DNA from: an uncultured Bacilli bacterium
GTDB lineage: Bacteria; Bacillota_I; Bacilli_A; RF39; UBA660
Reading direction: 5' to 3'
Length of the DNA stretch: 18,970 nt
Assembly: GCA_944364005.1 (NCBI GenBank)
Contig: CALVVW010000030.1
Coordinates: forward strand, 1 to 18,970
Below, one piece after another: positions 1-7,496 of the stretch. Position 1 is the first letter of the stretch. Each line of letters begins with the position of its first letter. A program made the position numbers and the translations under genes. The notes below the pieces were generated by a model. That model was not told where the DNA came from. It saw only the letters and a list, made by a program, of their open reading frames with translations, and did not search any database.

Positions 1-103
1 AAACATATATATTATACTACTATCAGACTTATTTCAGTTTTTTGTCATAAAACGGAATTCCAAATAAAAATCTACAAAACATATTAATGAAATTAAAAAA
101 TTG

Positions 104-132
104 TTTACAAATAACATCGTTTATATTAAAAT
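104..132 (+). promoter_or_regulatory. Sigma-A type promoter of the SRP RNA
   Basis: A -35 box TTTACA (104-109) and a -10 box TAAAAT (127-132) are separated by exactly 17 bases. The first base of the SRP RNA terminal helix (139) lies seven bases after the -10 box, where transcription is expected to start. The agreement between the promoter and the RNA fold supports both calls. Confidence 0.7.
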
Positions 133-138
133 ATCTAT

Positions 139-211
139 AGTGCAATAAAAGTACTAGAACCAGGTCAGGACCGGGAGGTAGCAGCCTTAATAGTCAACTT
201 TTATGTGCACT
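139..211 (+). ncRNA. ffs: Signal recognition particle RNA, short 4.5S-like form
   Basis: This is the RNA scaffold of the signal recognition particle, which binds Ffh and targets membrane and secreted proteins. The conserved core is plain at 163-186: the GGTCAGG strand, a three-pair stem (170-172 with 177-179) capped by the GNRA-type tetraloop GGGA (173-176), then the AGCAGCC strand. The ends form a long helix: 139-152 pairs with 197-211 over 14 base pairs with one bulged G at 205. T-rich sequence (TTTTATTTTA) follows the helix and could end transcription. The RNA is about 73 bases, so there is no Alu domain, unlike the roughly 270-base scRNA of B. subtilis. It also lies upstream of tadA, whereas in B. 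subtilis the gene lies between tadA and dnaX. The core match makes the identity secure; the exact ends are inferred from the fold. Confidence 0.93.
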
Positions 212-229
212 TTTATTTTAGGTGATTTT

Positions 230-679
230 ATGAATGATAAATTTATGAATTTAGCAATAGAAGAAGCACAAAAAGCTTTTTTTATTGATGAAGTTCCCGT
301 GGGATGCGTTATTGTGCGTGATGGTAGGGTTGTTTCAAAAGCTTATAATAAGAAAGAAAAATTGTGTTGTGCTAGTAAACATGCAGAAGTTTTAGCTGTG
401 GAAAAAGCTTCTAAAAAATTAAATAATTGGAGATTAGAAGGTTGCGATGTTTATGTGACTCTAGAACCTTGTCCTATGTGTGCTAGTTTATTAAAACAGG
501 CAAGAGTTAATCACATTTATTGTGGATTATCAAATTCTGATACTACTAATTATGAAATTGTTAAACAAATTTTAAATAAAGATAAAAATAATTCTTGTGT
601 TTTAATTTCTAATGATTTAGCTGTGGAAAAAGTATCTGAATTAATGAAAAAATTTTTTGCAAAGAAGAGAAATAAGTAG
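230..679 (+). CDS. tadA: tRNA-specific adenosine deaminase TadA
   Basis: TadA converts adenosine 34 of tRNA-Arg(ACG) to inosine, so that one tRNA reads three arginine codons. The protein has 149 residues, close to the usual bacterial length. It carries the zinc-dependent cytidine/adenosine deaminase signature: HAE with zinc ligand His51 and catalytic Glu53, then PCPMC with zinc ligands Cys81 and Cys84. An upstream in-frame ATG at 203 was not used because it lies inside the SRP RNA terminal helix. The ATG at 230 has a GGTGA ribosome binding site (221-225), the same layout used by holB, pth and mfd here. The last codons double as the left arm of a weak terminator. A related deaminase of other specificity is possible, but the family signature and the position next to dnaX fit TadA best. 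Confidence 0.9.
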   Translation: MNDKFMNLAIEEAQKAFFIDEVPVGCVIVRDGRVVSKAYNKKEKLCCASKHAEVLAVEKASKKLNNWRLEGCDVYVTLEPCPMCASLLKQARVNHIYCGLSNSDTTNYEIVKQILNKDKNNSCVLISNDLAVEKVSELMKKFFAKKRNK

Positions 680-697
680 GTTTGTTCTCTTTTTTTT
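665..697 (+). terminator. Weak intrinsic terminator after tadA
   Basis: AAGAGAA (665-671) pairs with TTCTCTT (685-691) across a 13-base loop, followed by a run of T. The left arm is inside the end of tadA. The stem is short and AT-rich, so termination is probably partial. Confidence 0.5.
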
Positions 698-698
698 A

Positions 699-707
699 TG
701 GTATAAT
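699..707 (+). promoter_or_regulatory. Extended -10 promoter of the dnaX operon
   Basis: TGG is followed by a perfect TATAAT (702-707), an extended -10 element. No good -35 box lies 16-18 bases upstream, which is usual for the extended type. Transcription would start near 714, giving a leader of about 19 bases that holds the dnaX ribosome binding site. Confidence 0.65.
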
Positions 708-732
708 ATTTTTGTTTATTTGGAGGTGCGTT

Positions 733-2484
733 ATGTATCAAGCTTTATATAGAAAATATAGACCTCAAACTTTTGATGATGTGGTAGGTCAAACTACAGT
801 AGTTAAGGTTTTAAAAAACTCTATTTTGCAGCATAAATTTTGTCATGCGTATATGTTTTTTGGATCCAGAGGAACAGGAAAAACCTCTTTGTCTAAAATT
901 TTTGCTAAGGCAGTTAATTGTTTAGAGCCAGTTGATGGTAATCCTTGTGGAAAATGTAAAAACTGTTTGATTGCAAGTGAAAAGGAGTGCGTTGATATTT
1001 TAGAAATTGATGCAGCTTCTAATAATGGTGTGGATGAGATTCGTGAATTGCGTAATAAGATTAATCTTGTTCCAGGAGAGTTGAAATATAAAGTTTATAT
1101 TATTGATGAAGTTCATATGTTATCTATTGGTGCTTTTAATGCTTTATTAAAAACTTTGGAAGAACCACCAGAACATGCAATCTTTATTTTAGCAACTACA
1201 GATCCTCAGAAAGTTCCTGAAACTATTATTTCTCGTTGCCAATGTTTTTCTTTCGAACGTATTTCTACAGATATGATTGTGGAAAGACTTAAATATGTTT
1301 GTAGCCAAGAAAATATTTTAGTTGAAGAGGATGTTTTAAAGGAAATTGCTATTTCCTCTGATGGTGGAATGCGTGATTCTTTAGGAATTTTAGATAAGCT
1401 TAGTTCTTATACTAGTGATTTAATTACTATGGATATCTACACTGAATTAAACGGCTTGATTACGAAAAAGGATTTAAAAATATTATGTGATTTTGTATTC
1501 AATGGTGATTATAAAGAGGTATTAAATCAAATTAATTCTTTTAATAATAGTGGAAAAAATCTTGTTCAAATTCTATCGCAATTTATGTATTATTTACGTG
1601 ATTTATTGATTGATTATTATGTAAATCAAAATAGTATTAACTATTCTGTTTTACTTGTGGAAAAATTAATTACTAGCATAAACGAAAAAATGTTCGATAT
1701 TAAAAAGAGCGGTAACCCTAAAATTTATATCGAAATATTATTATTGAATTTTATGTCTGATATTTCTGATTCTATTTCAACAAATTCTGTGGATAATAAG
1801 GTAAACTCGATTAAAAGTATACCTGTTGAAAAACATAATAATCATATTAGTTATAATAGTATTGCTTCCGACGATAAACTTGAAGATGTTGAGTCTGTTG
1901 AAGTTGCGATGGAACACGACAACATTCCTATTAATTCTAATAGTGATTCTATCTCTCAAGATGATGTATCTACTGTGAATAAAAGTGCTGTAGATAATGT
2001 TAATACTGGTGATATTTTGAATTTAGATGATATTATGCAAGTTCGAATTAATAATGCTTTTGCTTTGGCTAATAAACAAGTTTTAAATCATGAAATTGAT
2101 AATCTAAAGTTATTAAATGACTATGCTTTTGATCAGAAAATAGGATATCTTGTTTGTGAATTATTAAATTCTAAGTTTCGTGTCGCTAGTGAAGATATTA
2201 TTGTTCTTAGTTATGAATATGAATCTATAGTACAGCAAAATTTATTACATTTAGAACAGATGGAAGAGGTGTATTTAAATATTACTCATTCTTCTAAGAA
2301 ATTCGCTATTATTTCTGATTTAGAATGGGATAAATTAAAGAAAGAATATATTCAACATTTAAAAGAAGGTAATCATTATGAAGTTTTAGCGGAACCAGAA
2401 AAAGTGTTTAAAAAAGAAGAAACAAATGATATAATATCTAATGATGCCAGTATGTTATTTGGCGATATTGTAGAAATTGATTAG
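733..2484 (+). CDS. dnaX: DNA polymerase III subunit tau/gamma (DnaX)
   Basis: DnaX is the ATPase subunit of the clamp loader, which places the sliding clamp on primed DNA and joins the polymerases to the helicase. The protein has 583 residues. The N-terminal AAA+ module shows Walker A GSRGTGKTS (44-52), a zinc-binding module with Cys63, Cys72, Cys75 and Cys78, Walker B IIDEVH (123-128) and the SRC motif (167-169) that contacts the neighbouring subunit. A Ser/Asp/Asn-rich linker (about 365-435) separates the clamp-loader core from a C-terminal domain of the tau type. The ATG at 733 follows a strong GGAGGTG site (722-728); 51 more bases are open upstream but run into the promoter. The gene leads a run of eight closely spaced genes. 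I saw no clear programmed frameshift site for a separate gamma form. Confidence 0.96.
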   Translation: MYQALYRKYRPQTFDDVVGQTTVVKVLKNSILQHKFCHAYMFFGSRGTGKTSLSKIFAKAVNCLEPVDGNPCGKCKNCLIASEKECVDILEIDAASNNGVDEIRELRNKINLVPGELKYKVYIIDEVHMLSIGAFNALLKTLEEPPEHAIFILATTDPQKVPETIISRCQCFSFERISTDMIVERLKYVCSQENILVEEDVLKEIAISSDGGMRDSLGILDKLSSYTSDLITMDIYTELNGLITKKDLKILCDFVFNGDYKEVLNQINSFNNSGKNLVQILSQFMYYLRDLLIDYYVNQNSINYSVLLVEKLITSINEKMFDIKKSGNPKIYIEILLLNFMSDISDSISTNSVDNKVNSIKSIPVEKHNNHISYNSIASDDKLEDVESVEVAMEHDNIPINSNSDSISQDDVSTVNKSAVDNVNTGDILNLDDIMQVRINNAFALANKQVLNHEIDNLKLLNDYAFDQKIGYLVCELLNSKFRVASEDIIVLSYEYESIVQQNLLHLEQMEEVYLNITHSSKKFAIISDLEWDKLKKEYIQHLKEGNHYEVLAEPEKVFKKEETNDIISNDASMLFGDIVEID

Positions 2485-2497
2485 GAGGAATGTTTAT

Positions 2498-2794
2498 ATG
2501 AATATGCAAGCTATGTTAAAACAAGCTCAAAAACTACAAAAAGATATGATGAGTGCTAAAGAAGAAATTGATTCTATGGAATTCGTTGGAGAAAGTTCTC
2601 TTGTTAAAGTAACTGTTAAAGGTAATAAAGAAGTTGTAAAGGTAGAAATTGATAAGTCTAATTCTTTAGATGCTGACGATTTGGAAATGTTAGAGGATAT
2701 GTTTTTAGTAGCAATTAATGAAGCATTTAAAAAAGTTGACGAAGCAACAGAAAAAAAGATGGGAAAATTTGGTAATATTCCTGGATTATTTTAG
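2498..2794 (+). CDS. ebfC: Nucleoid-associated protein of the YbaB/EbfC family
   Basis: This is a small DNA-binding protein of the YbaB/EbfC family (YaaK in B. subtilis), which forms tweezer-like dimers that coat DNA. It has 98 residues. The sequence shows the family pattern: an N-terminal amphipathic helix rich in Met, Gln and Lys (MNMQAMLKQAQKLQKDM), a beta-rich middle part, and an acidic then lysine-rich C-terminal helix ending near GKFGNIPGLF. The start at 2498 follows AGGAGGA (2483-2489), which overlaps the dnaX stop codon; an ATG at 2477 lies before this site and is rejected. The position between dnaX and recR is highly conserved in Firmicutes and supports the call. The physiological role of the family is only partly understood. 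Confidence 0.92.
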   Translation: MNMQAMLKQAQKLQKDMMSAKEEIDSMEFVGESSLVKVTVKGNKEVVKVEIDKSNSLDADDLEMLEDMFLVAINEAFKKVDEATEKKMGKFGNIPGLF

Positions 2795-2802
2795 TAGGTA
2801 AT

Positions 2803-3399
2803 ATGTATCCAGATAGTATTAGAAATTTAATTGAATCGTTTAAGTTTTTACCTGGAATCGGTGAAAAAACTGCTGAACGTTTAGCTTTTTCTGTTTTAGG
2901 ACTTGAAGATGAACAAGTATCTTTTTTCTCAGATAGTATTGTTTCTGTAAAAGAAAAAATTCATCCTTGTCCTATTTGTAATACCTTTACTGATTCTGAT
3001 AAATGTATTGTTTGTTCTGATTCAACTAGAGATAGAGAAACTTTATGTGTAGTTGAAGATACTAAGAATGTATTCTTGTTTGAACGGTTGGGTATGTTTC
3101 ATGGAATGTATCATGTTTTGGATGGATTAATTTCTCCTTTAGATGGTATTAATCCTGAAGATATTGGATTAGATAAATTAATAGATAGAATTAAAAATGA
3201 AAATTTTAAAGAAGTTATTTTTGCTTTTCGTCCTAGTATTGAAGGGGAAACAACTGCACTTTATATTAAGCGAGTGTTGGAAGGTATGGGTGTCATAGTT
3301 ACTAGACTTGCTAGTGGTGTTCCCATGGGTGCTGATATGGAATATGTTGACAGTTTAACTTTAGAAAGAGCTTTAAATGATAGAAAAGAAATAGAATAA
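2803..3399 (+). CDS. recR: Recombination mediator protein RecR
   Basis: RecR acts with RecO (and RecF) to load RecA on single-stranded DNA coated with SSB during gap repair. The 198-residue protein has the standard length and order: an N-terminal helix-hairpin-helix segment with LPGIGEKTAERLAF (16-29), a four-cysteine zinc finger (Cys56, Cys59, Cys68, Cys71), a Toprim domain beginning LCVVED (81-86), and a C-terminal Walker B-like part with GVPMGADMEYVDSLTL. It starts eight bases after ebfC with a modest GTAGGT site, so translational coupling with ebfC is likely. Confidence 0.96.
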   Translation: MYPDSIRNLIESFKFLPGIGEKTAERLAFSVLGLEDEQVSFFSDSIVSVKEKIHPCPICNTFTDSDKCIVCSDSTRDRETLCVVEDTKNVFLFERLGMFHGMYHVLDGLISPLDGINPEDIGLDKLIDRIKNENFKEVIFAFRPSIEGETTALYIKRVLEGMGVIVTRLASGVPMGADMEYVDSLTLERALNDRKEIE

Positions 3400-3439
3400 A
3401 TCGTAGTTTTTTTCATATTTTTTATCAGGGTGATACAAT

Positions 3440-3625
3440 ATGAAAAAAATAGTTGAAGGTTTTAAAAGAATTGTTATTAGTGGTTTTATTTTATATGGTT
3501 ATAATTTGATTGCGGTTAATTTTAATATGATATTACCTATCAATATTATTACACTATTATCTGTTACTTTTCTTGGAACTCCTGCTTTATTTGCTTTAGT
3601 ATTATTTCGAATTTTATTTTTATAA
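3440..3625 (+). CDS. bofA: BofA-like inhibitor of pro-sigma-K processing
   Basis: BofA is a small membrane protein that, with SpoIVFA, holds the intramembrane protease SpoIVFB inactive in the outer forespore membrane until the forespore signals that sigma-K can be released. This protein has 61 residues, against 87 in B. subtilis, with an N-terminal helix (about 8-27) and a second hydrophobic stretch (about 30-61). The second carries the family pattern: Asn, then LPINIITLLSVTFLGTPALF (31-50), matching the BofA core of a proline, I/V-N, and a late LG-x-P. It follows recR by 40 bases, which is the conserved location of bofA. A GGGTGAT site (3428-3434) lies just before the ATG. No terminator separates it from recR. 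The product is short and lacks catalytic residues, so the call rests on the core motif and synteny. Confidence 0.8.
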   Translation: MKKIVEGFKRIVISGFILYGYNLIAVNFNMILPINIITLLSVTFLGTPALFALVLFRILFL

Positions 3626-3636
3626 GTGGTGATGAT

Positions 3637-4473
3637 ATGAATGATTTAACTTATATACAACAGAAGTTTGTTAATTATATTGAGACGATTATAAAAACAG
3701 ATAAGTTATCTCATTCTTATCTAATTGAATTAGGGGATGCTTCTTTAGATTATCCCTTTGTTTTGTTGTTTGTAAAAATGGTATTATGTCCTTATTCTGT
3801 TTCTAATATTGATGGTTTGAACTGTAATAGATGTAATACTTGTCAATTAATTGATGAGGGGAATTTTCCAGATTTAGAGATTATAGAAGCAGATGGTATG
3901 CAGATTAAGAAAAAACAACTTTTAAGTTTGAAAGAAGAGTATCAAAATTATTCTTTGATTGGTCACAGAAGGGTATATATTATTCGTGAAGCAGAAAAAC
4001 TTAATCCATCTTCTGCCAATACTATTTTAAAGTTTTTAGAGGAGCCAGAAGAAGGAATCGTTGCTATTTTGCTAACTAAAAATAGGTATCAAGTCTTAGA
4101 TACTATTTTATCTAGATGTCAGGTTTTATCTTTAGTTGATTCTACCGAAATTTCTTCTGTTGATGCTACCGTTATTCAATTTATTCGTTATTTAATTTCG
4201 GGTGATGATTTATATGTTCACTATAAGGAAATTTTAGATATTATGCCTGAAAAAACTGTTGCAAAAGAGATTTTTGATATTGTTGAGAAAATATTTATTC
4301 AATTTTTGTCAGGACAGAAAAATGCTCAAATTTCTTTTTTAAATGATACTCATAAAGATAAAATCTTGTCTTGTATTACAATAATTGAGGAGGAAATTCC
4401 TAAATTGGTGTATAATATTAATTATAAATTATGGTTAGATTCTATCTTTTCCCGTTTTGTGGAGGTGAAATAG
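3637..4473 (+). CDS. holB: DNA polymerase III subunit delta' (HolB)
   Basis: Delta' is the non-catalytic AAA+ subunit of the clamp loader, working with DnaX and delta. The 278-residue protein shows four cysteines of the zinc module (Cys51, Cys63, Cys66, Cys69), a IIREAE segment where Walker B would be (115-120), the helix containing ILKFLEEP, and the SRC motif (159-161). The phosphate-binding loop is degenerate: the segment LIELGDASLDYP (29-40) has no GKT/S. That is expected for delta' and separates it from DnaX. Its ribosome binding site GGTGAT (3628-3633) lies between the bofA stop and its own ATG, an 11-base gap. In B. subtilis tmk, yaaQ and yaaR lie just upstream of holB; they are not here. 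Confidence 0.93.
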   Translation: MNDLTYIQQKFVNYIETIIKTDKLSHSYLIELGDASLDYPFVLLFVKMVLCPYSVSNIDGLNCNRCNTCQLIDEGNFPDLEIIEADGMQIKKKQLLSLKEEYQNYSLIGHRRVYIIREAEKLNPSSANTILKFLEEPEEGIVAILLTKNRYQVLDTILSRCQVLSLVDSTEISSVDATVIQFIRYLISGDDLYVHYKEILDIMPEKTVAKEIFDIVEKIFIQFLSGQKNAQISFLNDTHKDKILSCITIIEEEIPKLVYNINYKLWLDSIFSRFVEVK

Positions 4474-5277
4474 ATGAAAAATGTAATTGGAATTATGTTG
4501 CCTATTAGTAAATCTTTTTTATATGCTGAGGTAAATAATATCAATTGTAAATTAGGTGATGTTGTTATTATTAAGGGAGAAACAGGAACAGATTCTGCAG
4601 TTGTGAAAAAAGCTCCTTATCTTGAATCCGAAGATAATTTGCCAACCGATTTATATTCTGTTATTAGAATAGCAACACCCGAAGATTTGAAACAAATTAA
4701 TGATAATAATGAAAAATCTAATAAGGCTTTGGATATAGCTAAAAAGTATAGTAAAGAATTAGGATTAGATATGAATTTTGTAGATTGTTTTTATACTTTT
4801 GATAAAAGCCAATTGATTTTTTCTTTTGTTGCTGATAATCGTGTCGATTTTAGAGAATTAGCTAAAAAGCTTGCACAAAAATATAAAACTAGAATTGAAT
4901 TAAGACAGATAGGAGTTCGCGATAAAGCTAAAAAAATTGGTGGTCTTGGTCCTTGTGGATTGTTTTTATGTTGTCATACTTTTTTGACAGATTTTAATAG
5001 TGTATCTATTAATATGGCGAAAAATCAATTTCTTGCCTTAAATCCATCAAAGATTAATGGAATTTGTGGCCGTCTTTTATGTTGTTTAGGCTATGAGAAT
5101 GATCTTTATACAGAACTAAAAAAGGGTTATCCTAAGATTGGAACTATGGTCGAAACTAATGCTGGTACGGGTAAAGTTTCTTCTATAGATGTCTTTAAGG
5201 GTTCCTTTCAAGTGGATTTAAAAGAAAAAGGTTTTGTAGATATAGAGAAGGAAGAATACCATGGAAGTTCTGAATGA
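4474..5277 (+). CDS. ricT: PSP1-domain protein RicT (YaaT)
   Basis: RicT is a PSP1-domain protein that in B. subtilis joins RicA (YlbF) and RicF (YmcA) in a complex carrying [4Fe-4S] clusters. That complex supports RNase Y mRNA processing and, through it, sporulation, competence and biofilm formation. The 267-residue protein has the diagnostic cysteine pairs in GPCGLFLCC (Cys161, Cys166, Cys167) and ICGRLLCCLGYE (Cys198, Cys203, Cys204), the probable cluster ligands. The ATG follows the holB stop with no gap, and its GGAGGTG site (4461-4467) lies inside the end of holB, so coupling is likely. The ricA and ricF genes are not in this window. Confidence 0.92.
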   Translation: MKNVIGIMLPISKSFLYAEVNNINCKLGDVVIIKGETGTDSAVVKKAPYLESEDNLPTDLYSVIRIATPEDLKQINDNNEKSNKALDIAKKYSKELGLDMNFVDCFYTFDKSQLIFSFVADNRVDFRELAKKLAQKYKTRIELRQIGVRDKAKKIGGLGPCGLFLCCHTFLTDFNSVSINMAKNQFLALNPSKINGICGRLLCCLGYENDLYTELKKGYPKIGTMVETNAGTGKVSSIDVFKGSFQVDLKEKGFVDIEKEEYHGSSE

Positions 5278-6004
5278 TATTTTAGGTTATCCTAATCGAA
5301 AAATTTATCAAAATACTGATTTTTTTTCTTTTTCTTTAGATAGTGTTATGCTTGCTAATTTTGTAACTCTTCGTTTACGTGATAAGGAAATATTAGATCT
5401 TGGTACTGGTAATGGAGTTATTCCTTTAATTTTATCACTTCGTACAAATAAAAAAATTACTGGAGTAGAGATTCAACCTAAATTATCAGAATTGGCTTCT
5501 AAATCAGTTTTACTTAATCAATTAAGCAATCAAATATCTATTATTTGTTCTGATATGAAAGATTATGTTTCTACTTATACAATCGAAAAATATGATGTGA
5601 TTACTTGTAATCCTCCATATTTTAAAGTTAATGATAAGAATTATTTTAATGAAAGTGTTGAAAAGACAATTGCTAGGCATGAAGTTAAAATATCTTTAGA
5701 AGAAGTAGTGATGATTGCAAGCAAGTTACTTAAAAATAATGGAACGTTTGCTATGGTACATCGGACAGAAAGGTTACTTGAAATTTTTGATTTGCTTCGA
5801 AAGTATCATATTGAACCTAAGAGAGTTCGTTTTGTTTATGAGTTTGTACATAAACCATCCACTTTAGTTTTAATTGAAGGAATTAAACATGGTAAGCTTG
5901 GATTAAAAGTTGAGGCTCCTTTTATTATGAAAAAAGATGATGGTAGTTATTCTTTAGAGTATGAGCAATTTTTAGTAGAGGTGAAGTCTAGTGAGACAGA
6001 GTAG
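5261..6004 (+). CDS. trmN6: tRNA1(Val) A37 N6-methyltransferase-like protein (YabB/TrmN6)
   Basis: This is a Rossmann-fold SAM-dependent methyltransferase of the YabB/YfiC family, whose E. coli member methylates N6 of adenine 37 in tRNA1(Val). The 247-residue protein has motif I ILDLGTGNGVIPL (44-56), an acidic residue after the second strand (GVEIQPK, 68-74) that should bind the SAM ribose, and the catalytic NPPY (117-120) of amino-methyltransferases acting on adenine or glutamine. It overlaps ricT by 17 bases. In B. subtilis yabA lies between these two genes; here it is absent. The substrate is inferred from the family and has not been shown for most Firmicute members. Confidence 0.87.
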   Translation: MEVLNDILGYPNRKIYQNTDFFSFSLDSVMLANFVTLRLRDKEILDLGTGNGVIPLILSLRTNKKITGVEIQPKLSELASKSVLLNQLSNQISIICSDMKDYVSTYTIEKYDVITCNPPYFKVNDKNYFNESVEKTIARHEVKISLEEVVMIASKLLKNNGTFAMVHRTERLLEIFDLLRKYHIEPKRVRFVYEFVHKPSTLVLIEGIKHGKLGLKVEAPFIMKKDDGSYSLEYEQFLVEVKSSETE

Positions 6005-6833
6005 TTATGATGGTAGTGCTAGTTTATATTTAATTCCTACTCCTATTGGAAATTTGGACGATATTACAGTAAGGGCATTAAAAACATTAGAAATGGTTGA
6101 TTTAATTTTATGTGAAGATACGAGAGAAAGTAGTAAGCTACTTAACCATTTTCATATTAAGAAAAAACTTGTTAGTTGTCATGAATATAATGAAAATAAG
6201 ATAAAGGAATATGTTATTTCCGAATTAGCTAGTGGAAAAAATATAGGTCTAATTACCGATCAGGGTTCTCCTATTGTGAGTGATCCTGGATATGTTGTTT
6301 CTAAGGCAGTTATTGAACATCATTTTAATGTTATTGCTCTTCCAGGCGCTACAGCATTCGTTCCAGCTTTAACTTCTTCTGGAATTTCTCCATCACCATT
6401 CTTATTTTATGGTTTTTTACAAACAAAAGAATCTAAGATTAAAGAAGAACTCACGAGCTTAAGTAAGTTACCTTATACATTAATTTTTTATGAAGCACCA
6501 CATCGTATTGAAAAAACTTTAGAGTATATGTTAGAAATTTTTGGTAACCGTAATATTAGTATTCATAGGGAAATTTCAAAGTTGCATGAAGAGATTTGTC
6601 GTGGTACAATACAGGAATTGATTCCAGTTGTTTCTGAATTAAGAGGTGAATTTGTTTTAATTGTGGATGGTAATCATGAGAAAATAGATTATTCTAGTAT
6701 GCCAGTTTTGGAACATGTACAACTTTATTTAGATGATGGAATGTCTGAAAAAGATGCAATTAAGATGGTTGCTAGGGAAAGAGAAGTTGCTAAATCTATC
6801 ATTTATAAAGAATATCATGAAAATAAGAAATAA
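5991..6833 (+). CDS. rsmI: 16S rRNA (cytidine1402-2'-O)-methyltransferase RsmI
   Basis: RsmI methylates the 2'-hydroxyl of C1402 of 16S rRNA in the decoding centre. The 280-residue protein has the tetrapyrrole-methylase fold motifs in order: LYLIPTPIGNLDDITVRA (12-29), LILCEDTRESSKLL (38-51), CHEYNE (63-68), and the SAM-binding LITDQGSPIVSDPG (87-100), where a Gln replaces the more usual Ala after Asp. The start is GTG at 5991 with GAGGTGAA (5978-5985) upstream, overlapping the end of trmN6 by 14 bases. It is the last gene of the dnaX run: the next 89 bases hold no gene. In B. subtilis the gene yazA lies between yabB and this gene; here it is absent. Confidence 0.94.
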   Translation: MRQSSYDGSASLYLIPTPIGNLDDITVRALKTLEMVDLILCEDTRESSKLLNHFHIKKKLVSCHEYNENKIKEYVISELASGKNIGLITDQGSPIVSDPGYVVSKAVIEHHFNVIALPGATAFVPALTSSGISPSPFLFYGFLQTKESKIKEELTSLSKLPYTLIFYEAPHRIEKTLEYMLEIFGNRNISIHREISKLHEEICRGTIQELIPVVSELRGEFVLIVDGNHEKIDYSSMPVLEHVQLYLDDGMSEKDAIKMVAREREVAKSIIYKEYHENKK

Positions 6834-6854
6834 ATATTTCCCGGGAAATATTTA
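6831..6854. repeat. Perfect 24-bp palindrome over the rsmI stop codon
   Basis: TAAATATTTCCC is followed directly by its exact reverse complement GGGAAATATTTA, with no spacer. The first three bases are the rsmI stop codon. No T run follows and there is no room for a loop, so it is not a typical terminator; a dimeric protein binding site is more likely. The 10-base string GGAAATATTT in its right half recurs at 11560-11569, upstream of spoVT. Confidence 0.75.
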
Positions 6855-6922
6855 GACTTCAAGCGGTTTATTTAGAAAAAATGGAGTCATTTTTCATTAA
6901 AATGATATTAAGAGGTGATTGT

Positions 6923-7492
6923 GTGAAATTAATCGTTGGTCTTGGTAATCCTGGTAAAGAATACTCAGGTACGAGACATAATATTGGTTTTTCGTTTATT
7001 GATTTTTATTTATCTAAAAAGAATATTATTCCAAGTTGGAAAAGTAAGTTTCAAGGACTTTATTTTGAGATTAATATCCAAGGTGAGAAAGTTTTGTTTT
7101 TAAAGCCACAATCGTATATGAATTTATCAGGAACGGTTGTTAGTCAGTTTGTTCAATTTTTTAAGTTAGATACGTCAGATATATTGGTTATTTCTGATGA
7201 TTTAGATTTGAATGTTGGTAATTTTAAATTAAAAGATAAAGGTTCTTGTGGAGGGCATAATGGTCTTAGAAATATTGAAGCTTGTATTCATACTCAAGAA
7301 TATAAGAGGTTAAAGATAGGCATCTCTAATGATAAAAATCGGGAAACTAAAGATTATGTATTAGGAAGATTTTCTAAAGAAGAAAATGTTATTTTAAAAG
7401 AATTATTTTCGGACTTAGTAAATGTTATAGATGATTATTTTTCTATGGACTTTTTGTCTTTAATGAATCGCTATAATCGTAAGAATAGGTGA
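6923..7492 (+). CDS. pth: Peptidyl-tRNA hydrolase
   Basis: Pth cleaves the ester bond of peptidyl-tRNAs that drop off the ribosome, recycling the tRNA. The 189-residue protein begins directly with the family N-terminus MKLIVGLGNPGKEY. Catalytic and binding residues are present: His19 in RHNIGF, Asn67 in SYMNLSG, Asp92 in SDDLDL and Asn113 in GGHNGL, at nearly the E. coli positions. An ATG at 6881 would add 14 residues but has no ribosome binding site. The GTG at 6923 sits behind AGAGGTGAT (6911-6919) and gives the standard N-terminus, so it was chosen. The stop overlaps the ribosome binding site of mfd. In B. subtilis fin (yabK) lies between pth and mfd; here the gap is four bases. Confidence 0.95.
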   Translation: MKLIVGLGNPGKEYSGTRHNIGFSFIDFYLSKKNIIPSWKSKFQGLYFEINIQGEKVLFLKPQSYMNLSGTVVSQFVQFFKLDTSDILVISDDLDLNVGNFKLKDKGSCGGHNGLRNIEACIHTQEYKRLKIGISNDKNRETKDYVLGRFSKEENVILKELFSDLVNVIDDYFSMDFLSLMNRYNRKNR

Positions 7493-7496
7493 TCTT

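Noticed and set aside
13..18. TATACT near the left end as a promoter
   Set aside because: Any -35 box would be outside the window and no gene follows before the SRP RNA promoter.
203..229. Upstream in-frame ATG of tadA
   Set aside because: It lies inside the SRP RNA terminal helix and has no ribosome binding site; the ATG at 230 has one.
550..741. Minus-strand frame across the end of tadA
   Set aside because: No ribosome binding site or recognisable product; it mirrors tadA and the terminator. The same holds for minus-strand frames within dnaX (1777-1959), mfd (10085-10336), metG (12550-12786) and sipW (17302-17526).
3413..3439. Sigma-E-like boxes TCATATT and GATACAAT before bofA
   Set aside because: They match well, but the spacing is 12 and the -10 box touches the start codon, so transcription would begin inside the gene. 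Chance in AT-rich DNA, or an unusual arrangement I cannot support.
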